DNA of 64,000 nucleotides from Lachnospiraceae bacterium UBA4338 (GCA_002393735.1 DGTK01000017.1:111847-175846); one strand, 5' to 3'; positions 51,379 through 60,563 are shown, numbered from the stretch's first letter. Notes: generated by a model from the letters alone, not told the origin. Numbers and translations are program-made.

Positions 51379-52659
51379 TTATTCTCTGGATGCAAGTTCG
51401 TTTGTTATTTCATCCCAGGTAATACCCTTATCTACCATAAGAACCATCATATGATAGAGGAAATCAGATATTTCGTACTTAATCTCTCCGCTGTCAGGAT
51501 TCTTGGAGGCAATAATAATCTCTGATGCTTCCTCGCCAACCTTCTTAAGAATCTTATCAATTCCTTTCTCGAAAAGGTAATTGGTATAAGAACCTTCCTT
51601 AGGATTAACTTTTCTGTCTTTAATTACATCATAAACATCATTAAAGACTTTAAGCGGATTCTTCTCTATATAACTCTTGGATGTAATTTCATTAAAGAAA
51701 CAGCTGTAGCTGCCTGTATGGCAGGCAACGCCAACCTGGCTGACCTTGGCAAGAATTGTATCATAATCGCAGTCAGCATAAAGAGCCTTAACATACTGAA
51801 AATGACCGCTGCTTTCGCCCTTCTCCCACTGACCTTTACGGCTTCTTGAATAATAATTCATTTTGCCTGTAACCAAAGTCTTCTCAAAGGCTTCTTTATT
51901 CATATAAGCAAGCATAAGAACATCACCGGTTCTGTAATCCTGAGTAATAACAGGAATAAGTCCTGAACCGCCGACCTTAAGTTCATCCCAGCTGATTTTG
52001 GCTTCAAAAGAATTAACTTCGATGCCTTTTTCCTTGCATACATTCTTGATCTGATTTACTTCAGTCAGGCTTAAATCAATTACCTCACCGAATATGCCGC
52101 ATACATTGTCATTTTGAGCGACAATCAGGAATTTTTCCAAACTTACGTCAGGAAGATATGCATTTACTGCAAGTGAAGTAAGTGCTGCGATACTTTCTGT
52201 ATTTTCTTCTGTAAAAACATATAAATCTGTGGAATATTTCTCAGCATTAACACGGTATACGCCAAGAGAATTAATATCATCCACAGTTACAGAGATTCTG
52301 TCCTTGCCGAATCTGTTTGAAACATCCTCAAGCATTTCCCAGTTAGACTGCTTTGAAAGATTAAGAATAACCTTCTTACATCCGGCATAAACTAACTTTT
52401 TAACATCCTCGGCTCTTTCAATATTAAAGGAAACTGATAAATCTGTCTCGGCATAAGCCGCAATTTCCTTAATTCTCTTAATTGCAAGTTCTTTATTGTC
52501 GAAGTCCTCATCCATTACTATCATGAGTATTTCGTCAATATTGATATCGCATAATTTACGAATGTAACCTTCCAAATCAATGATGGTTTCATCCATTTTG
52601 GCAGTTGTATAAACAATGCCCTCTTTAATATATATTCTGGCTATGAAATTCTTTTTCAT
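51379..52659 (-). CDS. hisI: HisIE with N-terminal degenerate HisA/HisF-like half-barrel
   Basis: 426 residues, roughly twice normal HisIE. Residues 223-322 are phosphoribosyl-AMP cyclohydrolase HisI (YRTGDVLMLAYMN, YYSRSRKGQWEKGESSGHF, ADCDYDT, CHTGSYSCF). Residues 336-420 are phosphoribosyl-ATP pyrophosphatase HisE (KILKKVGEEASEIIIASKN). Residues 1-215 resemble HisA/HisF: IERAEDVKKLVYAGCKKVIL, LEDVSNRFGKDRISVTVDD match the family's S.ED...LL.AGADKV and FG....V..D. But the first catalytic Asp is replaced by Tyr10 and the GGGI phosphate loop is FNI, so this part is probably not active. Last gene of the his operon. Confidence 0.9.
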   Translation of the reverse strand: MKKNFIARIYIKEGIVYTTAKMDETIIDLEGYIRKLCDINIDEILMIVMDEDFDNKELAIKRIKEIAAYAETDLSVSFNIERAEDVKKLVYAGCKKVILNLSKQSNWEMLEDVSNRFGKDRISVTVDDINSLGVYRVNAEKYSTDLYVFTEENTESIAALTSLAVNAYLPDVSLEKFLIVAQNDNVCGIFGEVIDLSLTEVNQIKNVCKEKGIEVNSFEAKISWDELKVGGSGLIPVITQDYRTGDVLMLAYMNKEAFEKTLVTGKMNYYSRSRKGQWEKGESSGHFQYVKALYADCDYDTILAKVSQVGVACHTGSYSCFFNEITSKSYIEKNPLKVFNDVYDVIKDRKVNPKEGSYTNYLFEKGIDKILKKVGEEASEIIIASKNPDSGEIKYEISDFLYHMMVLMVDKGITWDEITNELASRE

Positions 52660-52676
52660 ATGGCCCTCCTTAAGAT

Positions 52677-53321
52677 TTATAAGCTTCCTTTGGTTGAAAG
52701 AACCTCAGATGCATCTCTGCCTACTGTTGTGGCAATTTTCAGAGCGTTGGCAAAAGCCTTGAACATGGCTTCAATTATGTGATGTGTATTATATCCGTCC
52801 ATAACCTTAAAGTGTATATTCATGCCTGCGCTGTAGCTTAATGCATAGAAAAACTCTTTTAATGTCTCGGTTTCAAAATACCCGACCCTTTCAACTTTGA
52901 AATCATAATCAAAATTAAGATATGGTCTTCCTGAGATATCGATGGCACACAAAACTAGAGCATCATCCATAGGCATTACGAAAGAAGCATATCTGTTTAT
53001 GCCCTTCTTCTCTCCTAAAGCCTTTGCAATGGCCTGTCCTAAAACAATGCCTGTATCCTCAACGGTATGATGATTATCAACTCTTAAATCGCCATTGGCA
53101 ACAAGTGATAAATCAATACCTGAGTGCTTGGTGAAACTTTCAAGCATGTGATCAAAGAATCCGATTCCTGTGGAAATGTCATATTTGCCATTTCCATCTA
53201 TATTAATCTTGCAGGTTATATCAGTTTCCCTGGTTTTTCTTTTTATTTCAGCGGCTCTTCCATTAACCAAAGGAGTCTCTTTCTTTACTTCTGTTTTAGT
53301 TTCAGGTTTTTTAACTGCCAT
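52677..53321 (-). CDS. hisB: Imidazoleglycerol-phosphate dehydratase
   Basis: 214 residues; removes water from imidazoleglycerol phosphate in histidine synthesis. The two metal-binding blocks are complete: HHTVEDTGIVLGQA and HHIIEAMFKAFA, as are GFFDHMLESFTKHSG and RPYLNFDYDF. An N-terminal extension of about 30 residues (AVKKPETKTEVKKE) precedes the fold. GGGAGG lies 5 bases before ATG 53321; an upstream ATG adds 9 residues without support. Monofunctional HisB, without phosphatase. Confidence 0.95.
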   Translation of the reverse strand: MAVKKPETKTEVKKETPLVNGRAAEIKRKTRETDITCKINIDGNGKYDISTGIGFFDHMLESFTKHSGIDLSLVANGDLRVDNHHTVEDTGIVLGQAIAKALGEKKGINRYASFVMPMDDALVLCAIDISGRPYLNFDYDFKVERVGYFETETLKEFFYALSYSAGMNIHFKVMDGYNTHHIIEAMFKAFANALKIATTVGRDASEVLSTKGSL

Positions 53322-53375
53322 ATCTACCTCCCAAAATCTTAAATACAATTATACAATAAAATATTCAAAATATCA

Positions 53376-54677
53376 TTATAAAGTATTTTTGCCAAATCTT
53401 TCCCTAATGGAATTAGCATGAGCCTCAAGTCCTTCATTCTCAGCAAAAATCTCAATCTTCTCATGAATCTTACGAAGTCCTTCTTCTGAATAGCAGATTA
53501 CGCTGGATTTCTTAATGAAGTCATCAACTGATAAAGGTGAGAAGAATCTGGATGTTCCATTGGTTGGAAGCACATGATTAGGACCTGCAAAATAATCCCC
53601 CAGAGGTTCTGATGAATATTCACCAAGGAAAATAGCCCCTGCATTTCTAACCTTTGTCATATCAGCCCAAGGATTCTTTGTAATAATCTCAAGGTGCTCA
53701 GATGCAATATCGTTTACTGCATCAAATGCGCTGTCCATATCCTTTGCAATGAGAATAAATCCAAAATTCTCAACAGATTTTTCAAGAATTGATTTTCTCT
53801 TTGCCACTGCAACATATTTCTCAACAAGTTCTTCAACTTTATTGGCAAGTTCTTCCGAAGTTGTAACTAAAATGCATGATGCCATTTCATCATGTTCAGC
53901 CTGTGATAACAGGTCTCTGGCTACATATTCAGGCTTGGCTGTCTCGTCAGCAAGTACTAAAATCTCGGAAGGTCCTGCAACTGAATCAATACTTACATAG
54001 CCGTATACAGCCTTCTTTGCAAGGGCAACAAAGATATTTCCAGGGCCAACGATTTTGTCAACCTTGGGAACACTCTCGGTGCCAAATGCAAAAGCCGCAA
54101 TAGCCTGAGCGCCACCAACTTTATATATGGTATCAACTCCTGCAATCTTTGCAGCAGCAAGAGTTCCCGGATTAACCTTACCTTCGCTGTTTGGAGGTGT
54201 AATCATATAAATATTCTTACATCCCGCGCATTTGGCAGGTCCGATATTCATAAGTGTAGATGAGGGATAAGCAGCCTTACCTCCCGGAACATATACGCCC
54301 ACCTTATCAATCGGTGTAATTCTCTGACCTAATATTGAACCATTCTCATCTGTGGTAAAGAAGCTGTTTCTTACCTGCTTTTCATGGAATTTAACGATAT
54401 TTGCATATGCTTCTTCCATAACCTTGATATAAACAGGGTCCATGGAATTATATGCTTCTTCAATTTCTTCTTTTGTTACTAAAATATTATCTTTGTTTAA
54501 GTCAAACTTATCGAAATTCTTAGTATATTCAAAAATCGCCGCATCCCCATTTTCTCTGACATTATTTACAATCTCGGCAACTTTAGCCTCGAAATCGCCA
54601 TAGTGATTAGGGCTTCTTTTGATAAGCTCATCAAGTACGTTTTTCTTGTTTTCTTCAGTTAAATATAACTTTTTCAT
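53376..54677 (-). CDS. hisD: Histidinol dehydrogenase
   Basis: 433 residues; last step of histidine synthesis, oxidising histidinol to histidine with NAD and zinc. Family blocks: IDKVGVYVPGGKAAYPSS, SIDSVAGPSEILVLADE, DLLSQAEHDEMASC (zinc and catalytic residues), YFAGPNHVLPT and LEAHANSIRERF (zinc His). It overlaps hisG by 4 bases. The start is supported by synteny with hisG. Confidence 0.96.
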   Translation of the reverse strand: MKKLYLTEENKKNVLDELIKRSPNHYGDFEAKVAEIVNNVRENGDAAIFEYTKNFDKFDLNKDNILVTKEEIEEAYNSMDPVYIKVMEEAYANIVKFHEKQVRNSFFTTDENGSILGQRITPIDKVGVYVPGGKAAYPSSTLMNIGPAKCAGCKNIYMITPPNSEGKVNPGTLAAAKIAGVDTIYKVGGAQAIAAFAFGTESVPKVDKIVGPGNIFVALAKKAVYGYVSIDSVAGPSEILVLADETAKPEYVARDLLSQAEHDEMASCILVTTSEELANKVEELVEKYVAVAKRKSILEKSVENFGFILIAKDMDSAFDAVNDIASEHLEIITKNPWADMTKVRNAGAIFLGEYSSEPLGDYFAGPNHVLPTNGTSRFFSPLSVDDFIKKSSVICYSEEGLRKIHEKIEIFAENEGLEAHANSIRERFGKNTL

Positions 54678-55324
54678 TGGTCAATCTCCGCTTTCATTTT
54701 GTCAATAATTTCTGTAATACGCTTATTCTGCATTCTCATGCTTACCTGATTGACGATTACTCTTGCAGATAAGTCCCTGATTTCTTCCAATACTTTAAGA
54801 CCGTTTTCTCTTAAAGTGCTTCCGGTCTCAACTATATCAACGATACAGTCGCTTAAACCTACAATAGGTCCAAGTTCTACAGAACCGTTAAGTTTAATAA
54901 TATCAACAGTCTGATGCTTGGTATTAAAGAAATAATCCTTGGCAATTACAGGATATTTGGTAGCAACTCTGATTCTCTCGCGGTGCTTAAGTAACTCTCC
55001 CGCACTTTCAGGTCCGCATACACACATTCTGCACTTACCCATTTTAAGATCAAGTACTTCATAAACCCTTCTGTTTTCTTCCAAAATTGTATCAAGTCCA
55101 ACAATACCAATGTCTGCAGCACCAAGTTCCACATATGTGGGAACATCAGTAGCTTTGGCAAGGAAGAATTTTAGTTTCAATTCTTCGTTGACAAATACAA
55201 GTTTTCTGGTATCCTTGTCTTTCATCTCGTCACATGTAATACCGGTCTTTTCCAGTAATTCCATCGCTTGCCCCGCAAGTCTTCCCTTGGCCAGAGCAAA
55301 AACAATATATTTATTGTCGTCCAT
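54674..55324 (-). CDS. hisG: ATP phosphoribosyltransferase, short form
   Basis: 216 residues, the HisG(S) form that lacks the C-terminal regulatory domain and needs HisZ for activity and feedback. Catalytic blocks: VFALAKGRLAGQAMELLEKTG, ELGAADIGIVGLDTI, RIRVATKYPVIAKDYF, LGPIVGLSDCIVDIVETGSTLRENGL (split in use). hisZ lies directly upstream (11 bases), as expected. Confidence 0.96.
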   Translation of the reverse strand: MDDNKYIVFALAKGRLAGQAMELLEKTGITCDEMKDKDTRKLVFVNEELKLKFFLAKATDVPTYVELGAADIGIVGLDTILEENRRVYEVLDLKMGKCRMCVCGPESAGELLKHRERIRVATKYPVIAKDYFFNTKHQTVDIIKLNGSVELGPIVGLSDCIVDIVETGSTLRENGLKVLEEIRDLSARVIVNQVSMRMQNKRITEIIDKMKAEIDQ

Positions 55325-55335
55325 TTTATCTCCTT

Positions 55336-56511
55336 TTAGATGGTTATTACTTCTGAATAGCCACCTTTTTCAACATATGATTCAAATTCGTCCTTATTCA
55401 TTGAAGGCTCTTTGATTACATCAGCAATAATGCCGCTTTTTCTTAATTCCAGAGCCTTTGCATCCGCCTTAAGATAATCTTCCTTAAAGGTAATCAGAAC
55501 TTTTTTCTTAAGTTCCACATTTCTGTGGCCTGTTCTCATTATCGATGTAAGAAGCTCATCAGCCAAAACCACGAAGCCGATGGCGGAGGCGCTTTTGCCA
55601 AATTTCTCAAGCAGATTATCATAGCGACCGCCCTTAATTATCGCATCGCCTACTCCATAGGTATAAGCCTTGAAAATAATACCTGTATAGTAATGGTACT
55701 TGCTGAGCATACTTAAGTCAAAAGCGATATACTTATCGTACCCCTTCTTTGAAAGGATGTCTTTAAGTAACAAAAGTCTGTCCAAAGCCTTAACGGCATT
55801 CTTATTTTTTACCAAATTTTTAAGATTCTTAAGATCTTCAATCTCTAAATAAGTTTTTGAAAAATACCCGAACTGATCAATTATGTCTGAATTAATATCA
55901 TTACTTGCCAGATATTCTTTCATCATATAAAAGTTCTTGGATGAAATATATTCTCTTAAGTTTAATTCTATTTCTTCTGTGATATTAGCTTCAGAACAGA
56001 GTCCTTTAAAGAATTCTGTATCTCCGATACTAACTACGAATTCTTCAAGACCAGCGGCAAGAAGTGTATCAATTACAAGGCATATCATCTGGGCATCAGC
56101 ATAAATGCTGTTCTCATTAACCATTTCAACACCGATCTGTGTAGTCTCCTTTAACTTGCCCTGATATTCGCTGGTATTGATAAAAGTATTGCCTTTATAA
56201 CAGAACTTAAGAGGTCCCTTCTCTTCTTTGAAATACTTGGCAAGGGCTCTTGCAACTGAAGGTGTGAAGTCCGGTCTTAAAACCAGAGTATTGCCTTCCT
56301 TATCAAAGAATTTATATAATTCTTTGGATGGAATTGTACCAATATCCTTGGAAAATACATCAAAAAATTCAAAAGTCGGTGTTTCTATATCCTTGAAACC
56401 ATTAAGATGGAATGTATCATAAACCTTGTTTATTATTTCATTTTTTAATACTAATTCATCTCCGTAGATGTCTCTTACACCATCAGGAGTATGTAAAATC
56501 TGTGATATCAT
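55336..56511 (-). CDS. hisZ: ATP phosphoribosyltransferase regulatory subunit HisZ
   Basis: 391 residues. A histidyl-tRNA synthetase paralogue with the class II core: TPDGVRDIYGDE, FEFFDVFSKDIG, LVLRPDFTPSVARALA and YYTGIIFKAYTYGVGDAIIKGG, followed by GRYDNLLEKFGKSASAIGF. It partners the short HisG and makes it sensitive to histidine. A GGAGG lies before ATG 56511. First gene of the his operon; hisA, hisF, hisH and hisC are not here. Confidence 0.94.
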   Translation of the reverse strand: MISQILHTPDGVRDIYGDELVLKNEIINKVYDTFHLNGFKDIETPTFEFFDVFSKDIGTIPSKELYKFFDKEGNTLVLRPDFTPSVARALAKYFKEEKGPLKFCYKGNTFINTSEYQGKLKETTQIGVEMVNENSIYADAQMICLVIDTLLAAGLEEFVVSIGDTEFFKGLCSEANITEEIELNLREYISSKNFYMMKEYLASNDINSDIIDQFGYFSKTYLEIEDLKNLKNLVKNKNAVKALDRLLLLKDILSKKGYDKYIAFDLSMLSKYHYYTGIIFKAYTYGVGDAIIKGGRYDNLLEKFGKSASAIGFVVLADELLTSIMRTGHRNVELKKKVLITFKEDYLKADAKALELRKSGIIADVIKEPSMNKDEFESYVEKGGYSEVITI

Positions 56512-56549
56512 GATTCCTCCAAAATACTTTATTATGGTAAAGCGCTAAT

Positions 56550-56567
56550 TTGCTAATCTGTTAGCAA
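56550..56567. promoter_or_regulatory. Operator-like inverted repeat in the his operon leader
   Basis: TTGCTAA-TCTG-TTAGCAA, a perfect 7-bp inverted repeat at about +3 to +20 of the transcript, next to a further GCTAA at 56544-56548, giving three copies of the half-site. Position fits repressor binding; no T-box or His-codon leader peptide was seen. Confidence 0.6.
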
Positions 56568-56576
56568 GATAAATAG

Positions 56577-56605
56577 ATTATATTAGGTTTCCTGATTTAA
56601 GTCAA
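56577..56605 (-). promoter_or_regulatory. Strong sigma-A promoter of the his operon
   Basis: On the minus strand TTGACT (56600-56605), exactly 17 bases and a perfect TATAAT (56577-56582). Confidence 0.8.
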
Positions 56606-56611
56606 GTTTTA

Positions 56612-57520
56612 TCAAAGGGTTATGGTTCTTCCGCTTAAAGCTTTAATCTGACAGTTGTTATCAAATACAAGTTTATAACATGTAAGATGCTGTCCGTTAT
56701 TTAACCCTTTTAAGCCATACTTGCCATCTCCTACTATAGGGAAACCAAGATAACTTAAATGTGCCCTTATCTGATGGCTTTTACCGGTTATTAAATCAAC
56801 TTCCATTACAGTTTTATCATCTTTATATTCAAGAGGCTTGAAAGCCGTTATAATCTCTTTTGAGTTATCAAATGGCTTGTCAGAAACTGTAACTTTATTA
56901 GTTTTATTATCTTTAACAAGATAAGCCTTAAAGGTACCTTCTAACTCGCATTTTCCTTCAACTGTACATTTATAATATTTCTTTACAGTTCTGTCTTTGA
57001 TTATGCCTGTAAGAATTCTGGCACTTTCATAATTATTGGCACAAATCACCAGACCGTCTGTATTTCTGTCAAGTCTGTTACACACAGATGGTTTGAATTT
57101 ATTTAAACTGTCTTCGGTGATTATTTTTTTATCAAGAAGATATCCCACATGATATTCATTTAAGGATAAACTGTTACCATTATCTCTTTGACTAAGAATT
57201 CCCGATGGCTTGTAATATATGACATGATCAGGGCTTTCATCAATAACTTTTATGCCTTTTAAGGTTTTAAAGGCAGTCATATATATATTTGATGATGCAT
57301 CTTTATGAAACTTGTTAAAGGTTTCGTCAGATAAATAAATCTTTATATTATCTCCCTTATTCAGAACTTCATTACCGGATGCCTTTTTATCATTTAGAAC
57401 AATGTTTTTCTTTCTGAGCATCTTGTAGACAAAGGAAGATGAAGCCTCGTTAAGGATTTTTAACAAATATTTATCAAGTCTTCTACCTTTATCATTATTT
57501 TCAACAATATATTCTTTCAT
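56612..57520 (-). CDS. RluC-like pseudouridine synthase
   Basis: 302 residues. An S4-like N-terminus (DKGRRLDKYLLKILNEASSS) precedes the RluA-family catalytic domain with SVCNRLDRNTDGLVICA (catalytic Asp) and VDLITGKSHQIRAHLSYLGF. It differs from the second copy at 31359 in having NRLDRNTDG instead of HRIDKDTSG, the RluC/RluD difference. Targets in 23S rRNA are inferred only. It precedes the his promoter on the same strand. Confidence 0.9.
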   Translation of the reverse strand: MKEYIVENNDKGRRLDKYLLKILNEASSSFVYKMLRKKNIVLNDKKASGNEVLNKGDNIKIYLSDETFNKFHKDASSNIYMTAFKTLKGIKVIDESPDHVIYYKPSGILSQRDNGNSLSLNEYHVGYLLDKKIITEDSLNKFKPSVCNRLDRNTDGLVICANNYESARILTGIIKDRTVKKYYKCTVEGKCELEGTFKAYLVKDNKTNKVTVSDKPFDNSKEIITAFKPLEYKDDKTVMEVDLITGKSHQIRAHLSYLGFPIVGDGKYGLKGLNNGQHLTCYKLVFDNNCQIKALSGRTITL

Positions 57521-57527
57521 TCTTTTC

Positions 57528-58106
57528 CTATAAGGACAGGTTAAGCATTAAATTATATATGCTGTAAGCCATGTCTGTAGATTTGCAACCATCATCCGAA
57601 CACTTCTTAACTCTTGCCACATATTTATCCAGGTTGTCAATTAACTTTATATCAGCATCCTTGATACCGTTTTTATTCATATAAAGTTCAATATGTTTTT
57701 TTAAATCTTCCTTACTTACCTTTTTATCAGGAATATACAGGTAAAGATTATTATCATCTACAAATAAGGCATTAATTGGGAAAAACTTTTTCTCAGATGT
57801 AAGATATAAATCATAACCGTGAATTATTTCATGATCACCTATTGCCTTCTCGATTTCCAGGAAATCTTCCGGCTTACAGCTGTGCTTTTCTGCCTTAAAG
57901 AGCATAATCATATTAACGAGGCTTCTGCAGGCAGGGAGCATTCCCAGTACACTTACCACAGTAAGTATATTTTTGATGTCCTTTGTCGTCACGTAGCCTA
58001 TATACCAGACACCTGCGGAGAGCAAAAACAGTAATATGGTGATAATTCCAACTCTTATCGGCTCTTTTTTTAAATATTGATAATTGCCTTTTTTATTCTT
58101 AAACAT
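57528..58106 (-). CDS. Unrecognised protein with two N-terminal membrane segments
   Basis: 192 residues. Two hydrophobic segments (about 18-38 and 45-65) precede a soluble domain of about 120 residues (EIIHGYDLYLTSEKKFFPINAL, NNLYLYIPDKKVSKEDLKKH) with three Cys near the end. No family recognised. It lies between the amidase and pseudouridine synthase genes. Confidence 0.7.
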   Translation of the reverse strand: MFKNKKGNYQYLKKEPIRVGIITILLFLLSAGVWYIGYVTTKDIKNILTVVSVLGMLPACRSLVNMIMLFKAEKHSCKPEDFLEIEKAIGDHEIIHGYDLYLTSEKKFFPINALFVDDNNLYLYIPDKKVSKEDLKKHIELYMNKNGIKDADIKLIDNLDKYVARVKKCSDDGCKSTDMAYSIYNLMLNLSL

Positions 58107-58117
58107 TACAAACCTTT

Positions 58118-59404
58118 CTAAGTTCCGGGATTATATCTGTATTTATTCGCAACAAATAATACCAAAGCTGTACTGATACCAGTAATCAGACCTAAAATAA
58201 GCACAAATGCATATTTGCCATTGGCAGGTACATCGTAAGGATTCATTTCCTCATTTAAAACATATAATGGAATCTCATTAATCAGGTCTTCCGGATCTTC
58301 GAACTCTTCCGGAGCCTTCTGAATGCCATACAATTCTGTATTCATGTCAAATACATCGCTGTCAGTTGACAAATTATAAAAGTTGGTTGCCCTGACCACC
58401 AAATTGGTTCCGGTAAGCACAGATTTAGGCAAAGTAAATCTTCCGCTTGGACAGCCATAAAGGTAATTTGCAGGGTAAAAAGTCTCGCCTCCGTCCAGCG
58501 AATAAGAATAATAATCGATTCCGCTTTGGGTATCATAGGCATAAAAGTTAATATTTACCAGGGAATCATCATCCTTATCTTCGTAGATTTTTACTTCAAC
58601 ATAGTTAGGCGCTGTATTATCACTGGTCAGAATATCAAGAGGAAGTGAAAGTTCATCTCCCTTTTTATATTTAAAATCCGTATAATCCCTGCCAAGTTCA
58701 TCAGATTTAAGCCTGTATGCCATGGCAACTGCTGTGGCATCAAGTCTTCCCAATACATTTAAATCCCTGTCAGTTGCATAATATTTTTCATTTTCAGGAG
58801 AATCCAGATAACAGTGTTCCAGGATTATGCTTGGAATCTTGTGATTGGTTGAATATCTTAAAATTCCATAATATTCTCCGGAAGTAAGTTCACTTTCCCT
58901 TGTAAAAATCCCCTTCGGTTGTATACCGATATTTTCCAATAGTGATAATTCAATATTTCCAAAATATGAAGACCTGGCATTTAATATGCTGTCCATTGGA
59001 GCCCACATCTCTGCACCGGTTCCATCATGGTTTTCTGACATATTAAAGTGAAGGCTTATAAGAATATCTGCATTATACTTTTTGGCAATATCAGCTCTTT
59101 CATTAAGTTCTAAGTTGATATCGTTTTCTCTTGTTAAATAAACCTCTACATTATCATATTTTTCCAGTTCATGTCTCATACATTTGGCAACAAATAAAGT
59201 CATGTCTTTTTCGATGACATTATTCCACTCGGCGCCCAGATTATCGCCGCCATGGCCGGGATCTATAACGATAATTACAGGTCCTGGGTCTGCTGCTTTA
59301 ACACTTAATGTAAAAAGGCTCATAAACATAAATAAGGCAATTAGCATCAAAGGTGCTAATTGCCAATATTGTTTGTATCTCTTGTTCCTTTTATTAATCT
59401 TCAT
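58118..59404 (-). CDS. N-acetylmuramoyl-L-alanine amidase, membrane-anchored
   Basis: 428 residues. A signal peptide (residues 1-37, KNKRYKQYW then hydrophobic, ending VKA) leads to an amidase_3 domain (about 42-245) with zinc and catalytic residues in VIDPGHGG (His), NVIEKDMTLF (Glu), ILISLHFNMS (His) and IILEHCYLDSP (Glu). It cuts the bond between MurNAc and the stem peptide. A beta-rich region follows, then a C-terminal membrane helix (about 398-420) with a short tail, giving a type I topology rare among amidases. ATG 59404 is chosen; it overlaps the coiled-coil gene by 11 bases. Confidence 0.9.
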   Translation of the reverse strand: MKINKRNKRYKQYWQLAPLMLIALFMFMSLFTLSVKAADPGPVIIVIDPGHGGDNLGAEWNNVIEKDMTLFVAKCMRHELEKYDNVEVYLTRENDINLELNERADIAKKYNADILISLHFNMSENHDGTGAEMWAPMDSILNARSSYFGNIELSLLENIGIQPKGIFTRESELTSGEYYGILRYSTNHKIPSIILEHCYLDSPENEKYYATDRDLNVLGRLDATAVAMAYRLKSDELGRDYTDFKYKKGDELSLPLDILTSDNTAPNYVEVKIYEDKDDDSLVNINFYAYDTQSGIDYYSYSLDGGETFYPANYLYGCPSGRFTLPKSVLTGTNLVVRATNFYNLSTDSDVFDMNTELYGIQKAPEEFEDPEDLINEIPLYVLNEEMNPYDVPANGKYAFVLILGLITGISTALVLFVANKYRYNPGT

Positions 59405-60062
59405 CAATTAAGCTGTCTACTTCATCCGGCAGTTCAGTTGACTCTGCCACTACACCATCTTCTTGCTGTTCTTCTTCAGGAACCTGTGTAAGTTCTGCCA
59501 GGTTGCTGGTAATTGTATCATAATAAGCATTTAATGTACCAATAACTTCCTGGTTTCTGTATTCATATTCGTTAAGAGTTCTGCCAACCAGATCCTGAAG
59601 GGAAATAAGCTGATCAGTAACATAATCATTAATCATCTGCTGAAGATCATTAGCATTATTCTGAGCATCATTTAAAACATTATTAGCTTCATTATATGCT
59701 TCCTGAATAATCTGATTAGCTTCATTAATAGCATTCTTGGTAGTTACATCTTCGCTAACGATTTCGTTTGCTTTCTGTACTGCCTGATTCTCAATATCTT
59801 TAGCCTTATCCTGAGCCTTCTGGATATGAGCTGAAGCCTTATCTTTAGCATCGATAATAATTGCTTCTCTGTTAGCTAAGACTTTACGAGCATATTCAAC
59901 TTCGTCAGGAATACTTGAACGAAGGTTGGCAATATACATCTCGATTTCGCTTTTCTCAACAAGAATAATGTCATTTGAAAAAGCCTTTGGCTTGCATGAA
60001 TCAAGATACTGCTCTAACTGCTTAATCTCACTTTCAATTTTGTTTAACTCTTTGTTGGCCAA
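59394..60062 (-). CDS. Conserved coiled-coil protein next to coaD
   Basis: 222 residues, mostly helical with long coiled coils (residues 60-150: ASAHIQKAQDKAKDIENQ, EANQIIQEAYNEANNVL) and an acidic C-terminus. Such proteins near coaD in Lachnospiraceae are sometimes named ATPase or ATP synthase B subunit, which the sequence does not support (no Walker motif, no membrane helix). A DivIVA-like or scaffolding role is possible. It lies 18 bases after coaD. Confidence 0.72.
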   Translation of the reverse strand: MANKELNKIESEIKQLEQYLDSCKPKAFSNDIILVEKSEIEMYIANLRSSIPDEVEYARKVLANREAIIIDAKDKASAHIQKAQDKAKDIENQAVQKANEIVSEDVTTKNAINEANQIIQEAYNEANNVLNDAQNNANDLQQMINDYVTDQLISLQDLVGRTLNEYEYRNQEVIGTLNAYYDTITSNLAELTQVPEEEQQEDGVVAESTELPDEVDSLIDED

Positions 60063-60080
60063 TTTATTGTTCCTCCCACA

Positions 60081-60563
60081 CTAATAGCCGTATTTCGATT
60101 TCAATAATTTAGCGACGCTTTCCGGAACACTCTGTGAAACATCTCCGTTAAAGCTTGCGATTTCTCTTACTGTTGATGAGCAAAGGTAAGAATAAGCTAA
60201 ATCTGTTGTCAAAAATACGGTTTCTAATTTACCACCTGAAATAAGGAAATTGGTCTGTGCCATATGTAATTCATAATCGAAATCAGTCATGGCTCTTAAG
60301 CCCCTGACTGCGATATTTACATCCTTACTACGGGCATAGTCTATTAAAAGTCCACTAAAAGAATCAATTTCCACATTAGGAATATCTTTAGTTACTTCTT
60401 CTAGCATTTTAACACGCTCTGGCACTAAAAACAATGCTTTTTTGCGTGGATTATCAAGAACTGCAACGATTACTTTGTCAAAAATCGTGCTCGCTCTTTT
60501 TATTATATCAATATGACCATAAGTTACTGGATCAAAACTGCCCGGATAAATAGCTGTACTCAT
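60081..60563 (-). CDS. coaD: Phosphopantetheine adenylyltransferase
   Basis: 160 residues; penultimate step of coenzyme A synthesis. YPGSFDPVTYGHIDIIKRA near the N-terminus carries the T/HxGH motif, with NIAVRGLRAMTDFDYELHMAQ and YLCSSTVREIASFNGD following. It overlaps rsmD by one base, the common rsmD-coaD pair. Confidence 0.96.
   Translation of the reverse strand: MSTAIYPGSFDPVTYGHIDIIKRASTIFDKVIVAVLDNPRKKALFLVPERVKMLEEVTKDIPNVEIDSFSGLLIDYARSKDVNIAVRGLRAMTDFDYELHMAQTNFLISGGKLETVFLTTDLAYSYLCSSTVREIASFNGDVSQSVPESVAKLLKSKYGY

Noticed and set aside
56512..56611. T-box or His leader-peptide attenuator before hisZ
   Set aside because: The leader is only about 60 bases, has no specifier-type structure, no His-codon run and no terminator hairpin; the palindrome looks like a DNA operator.
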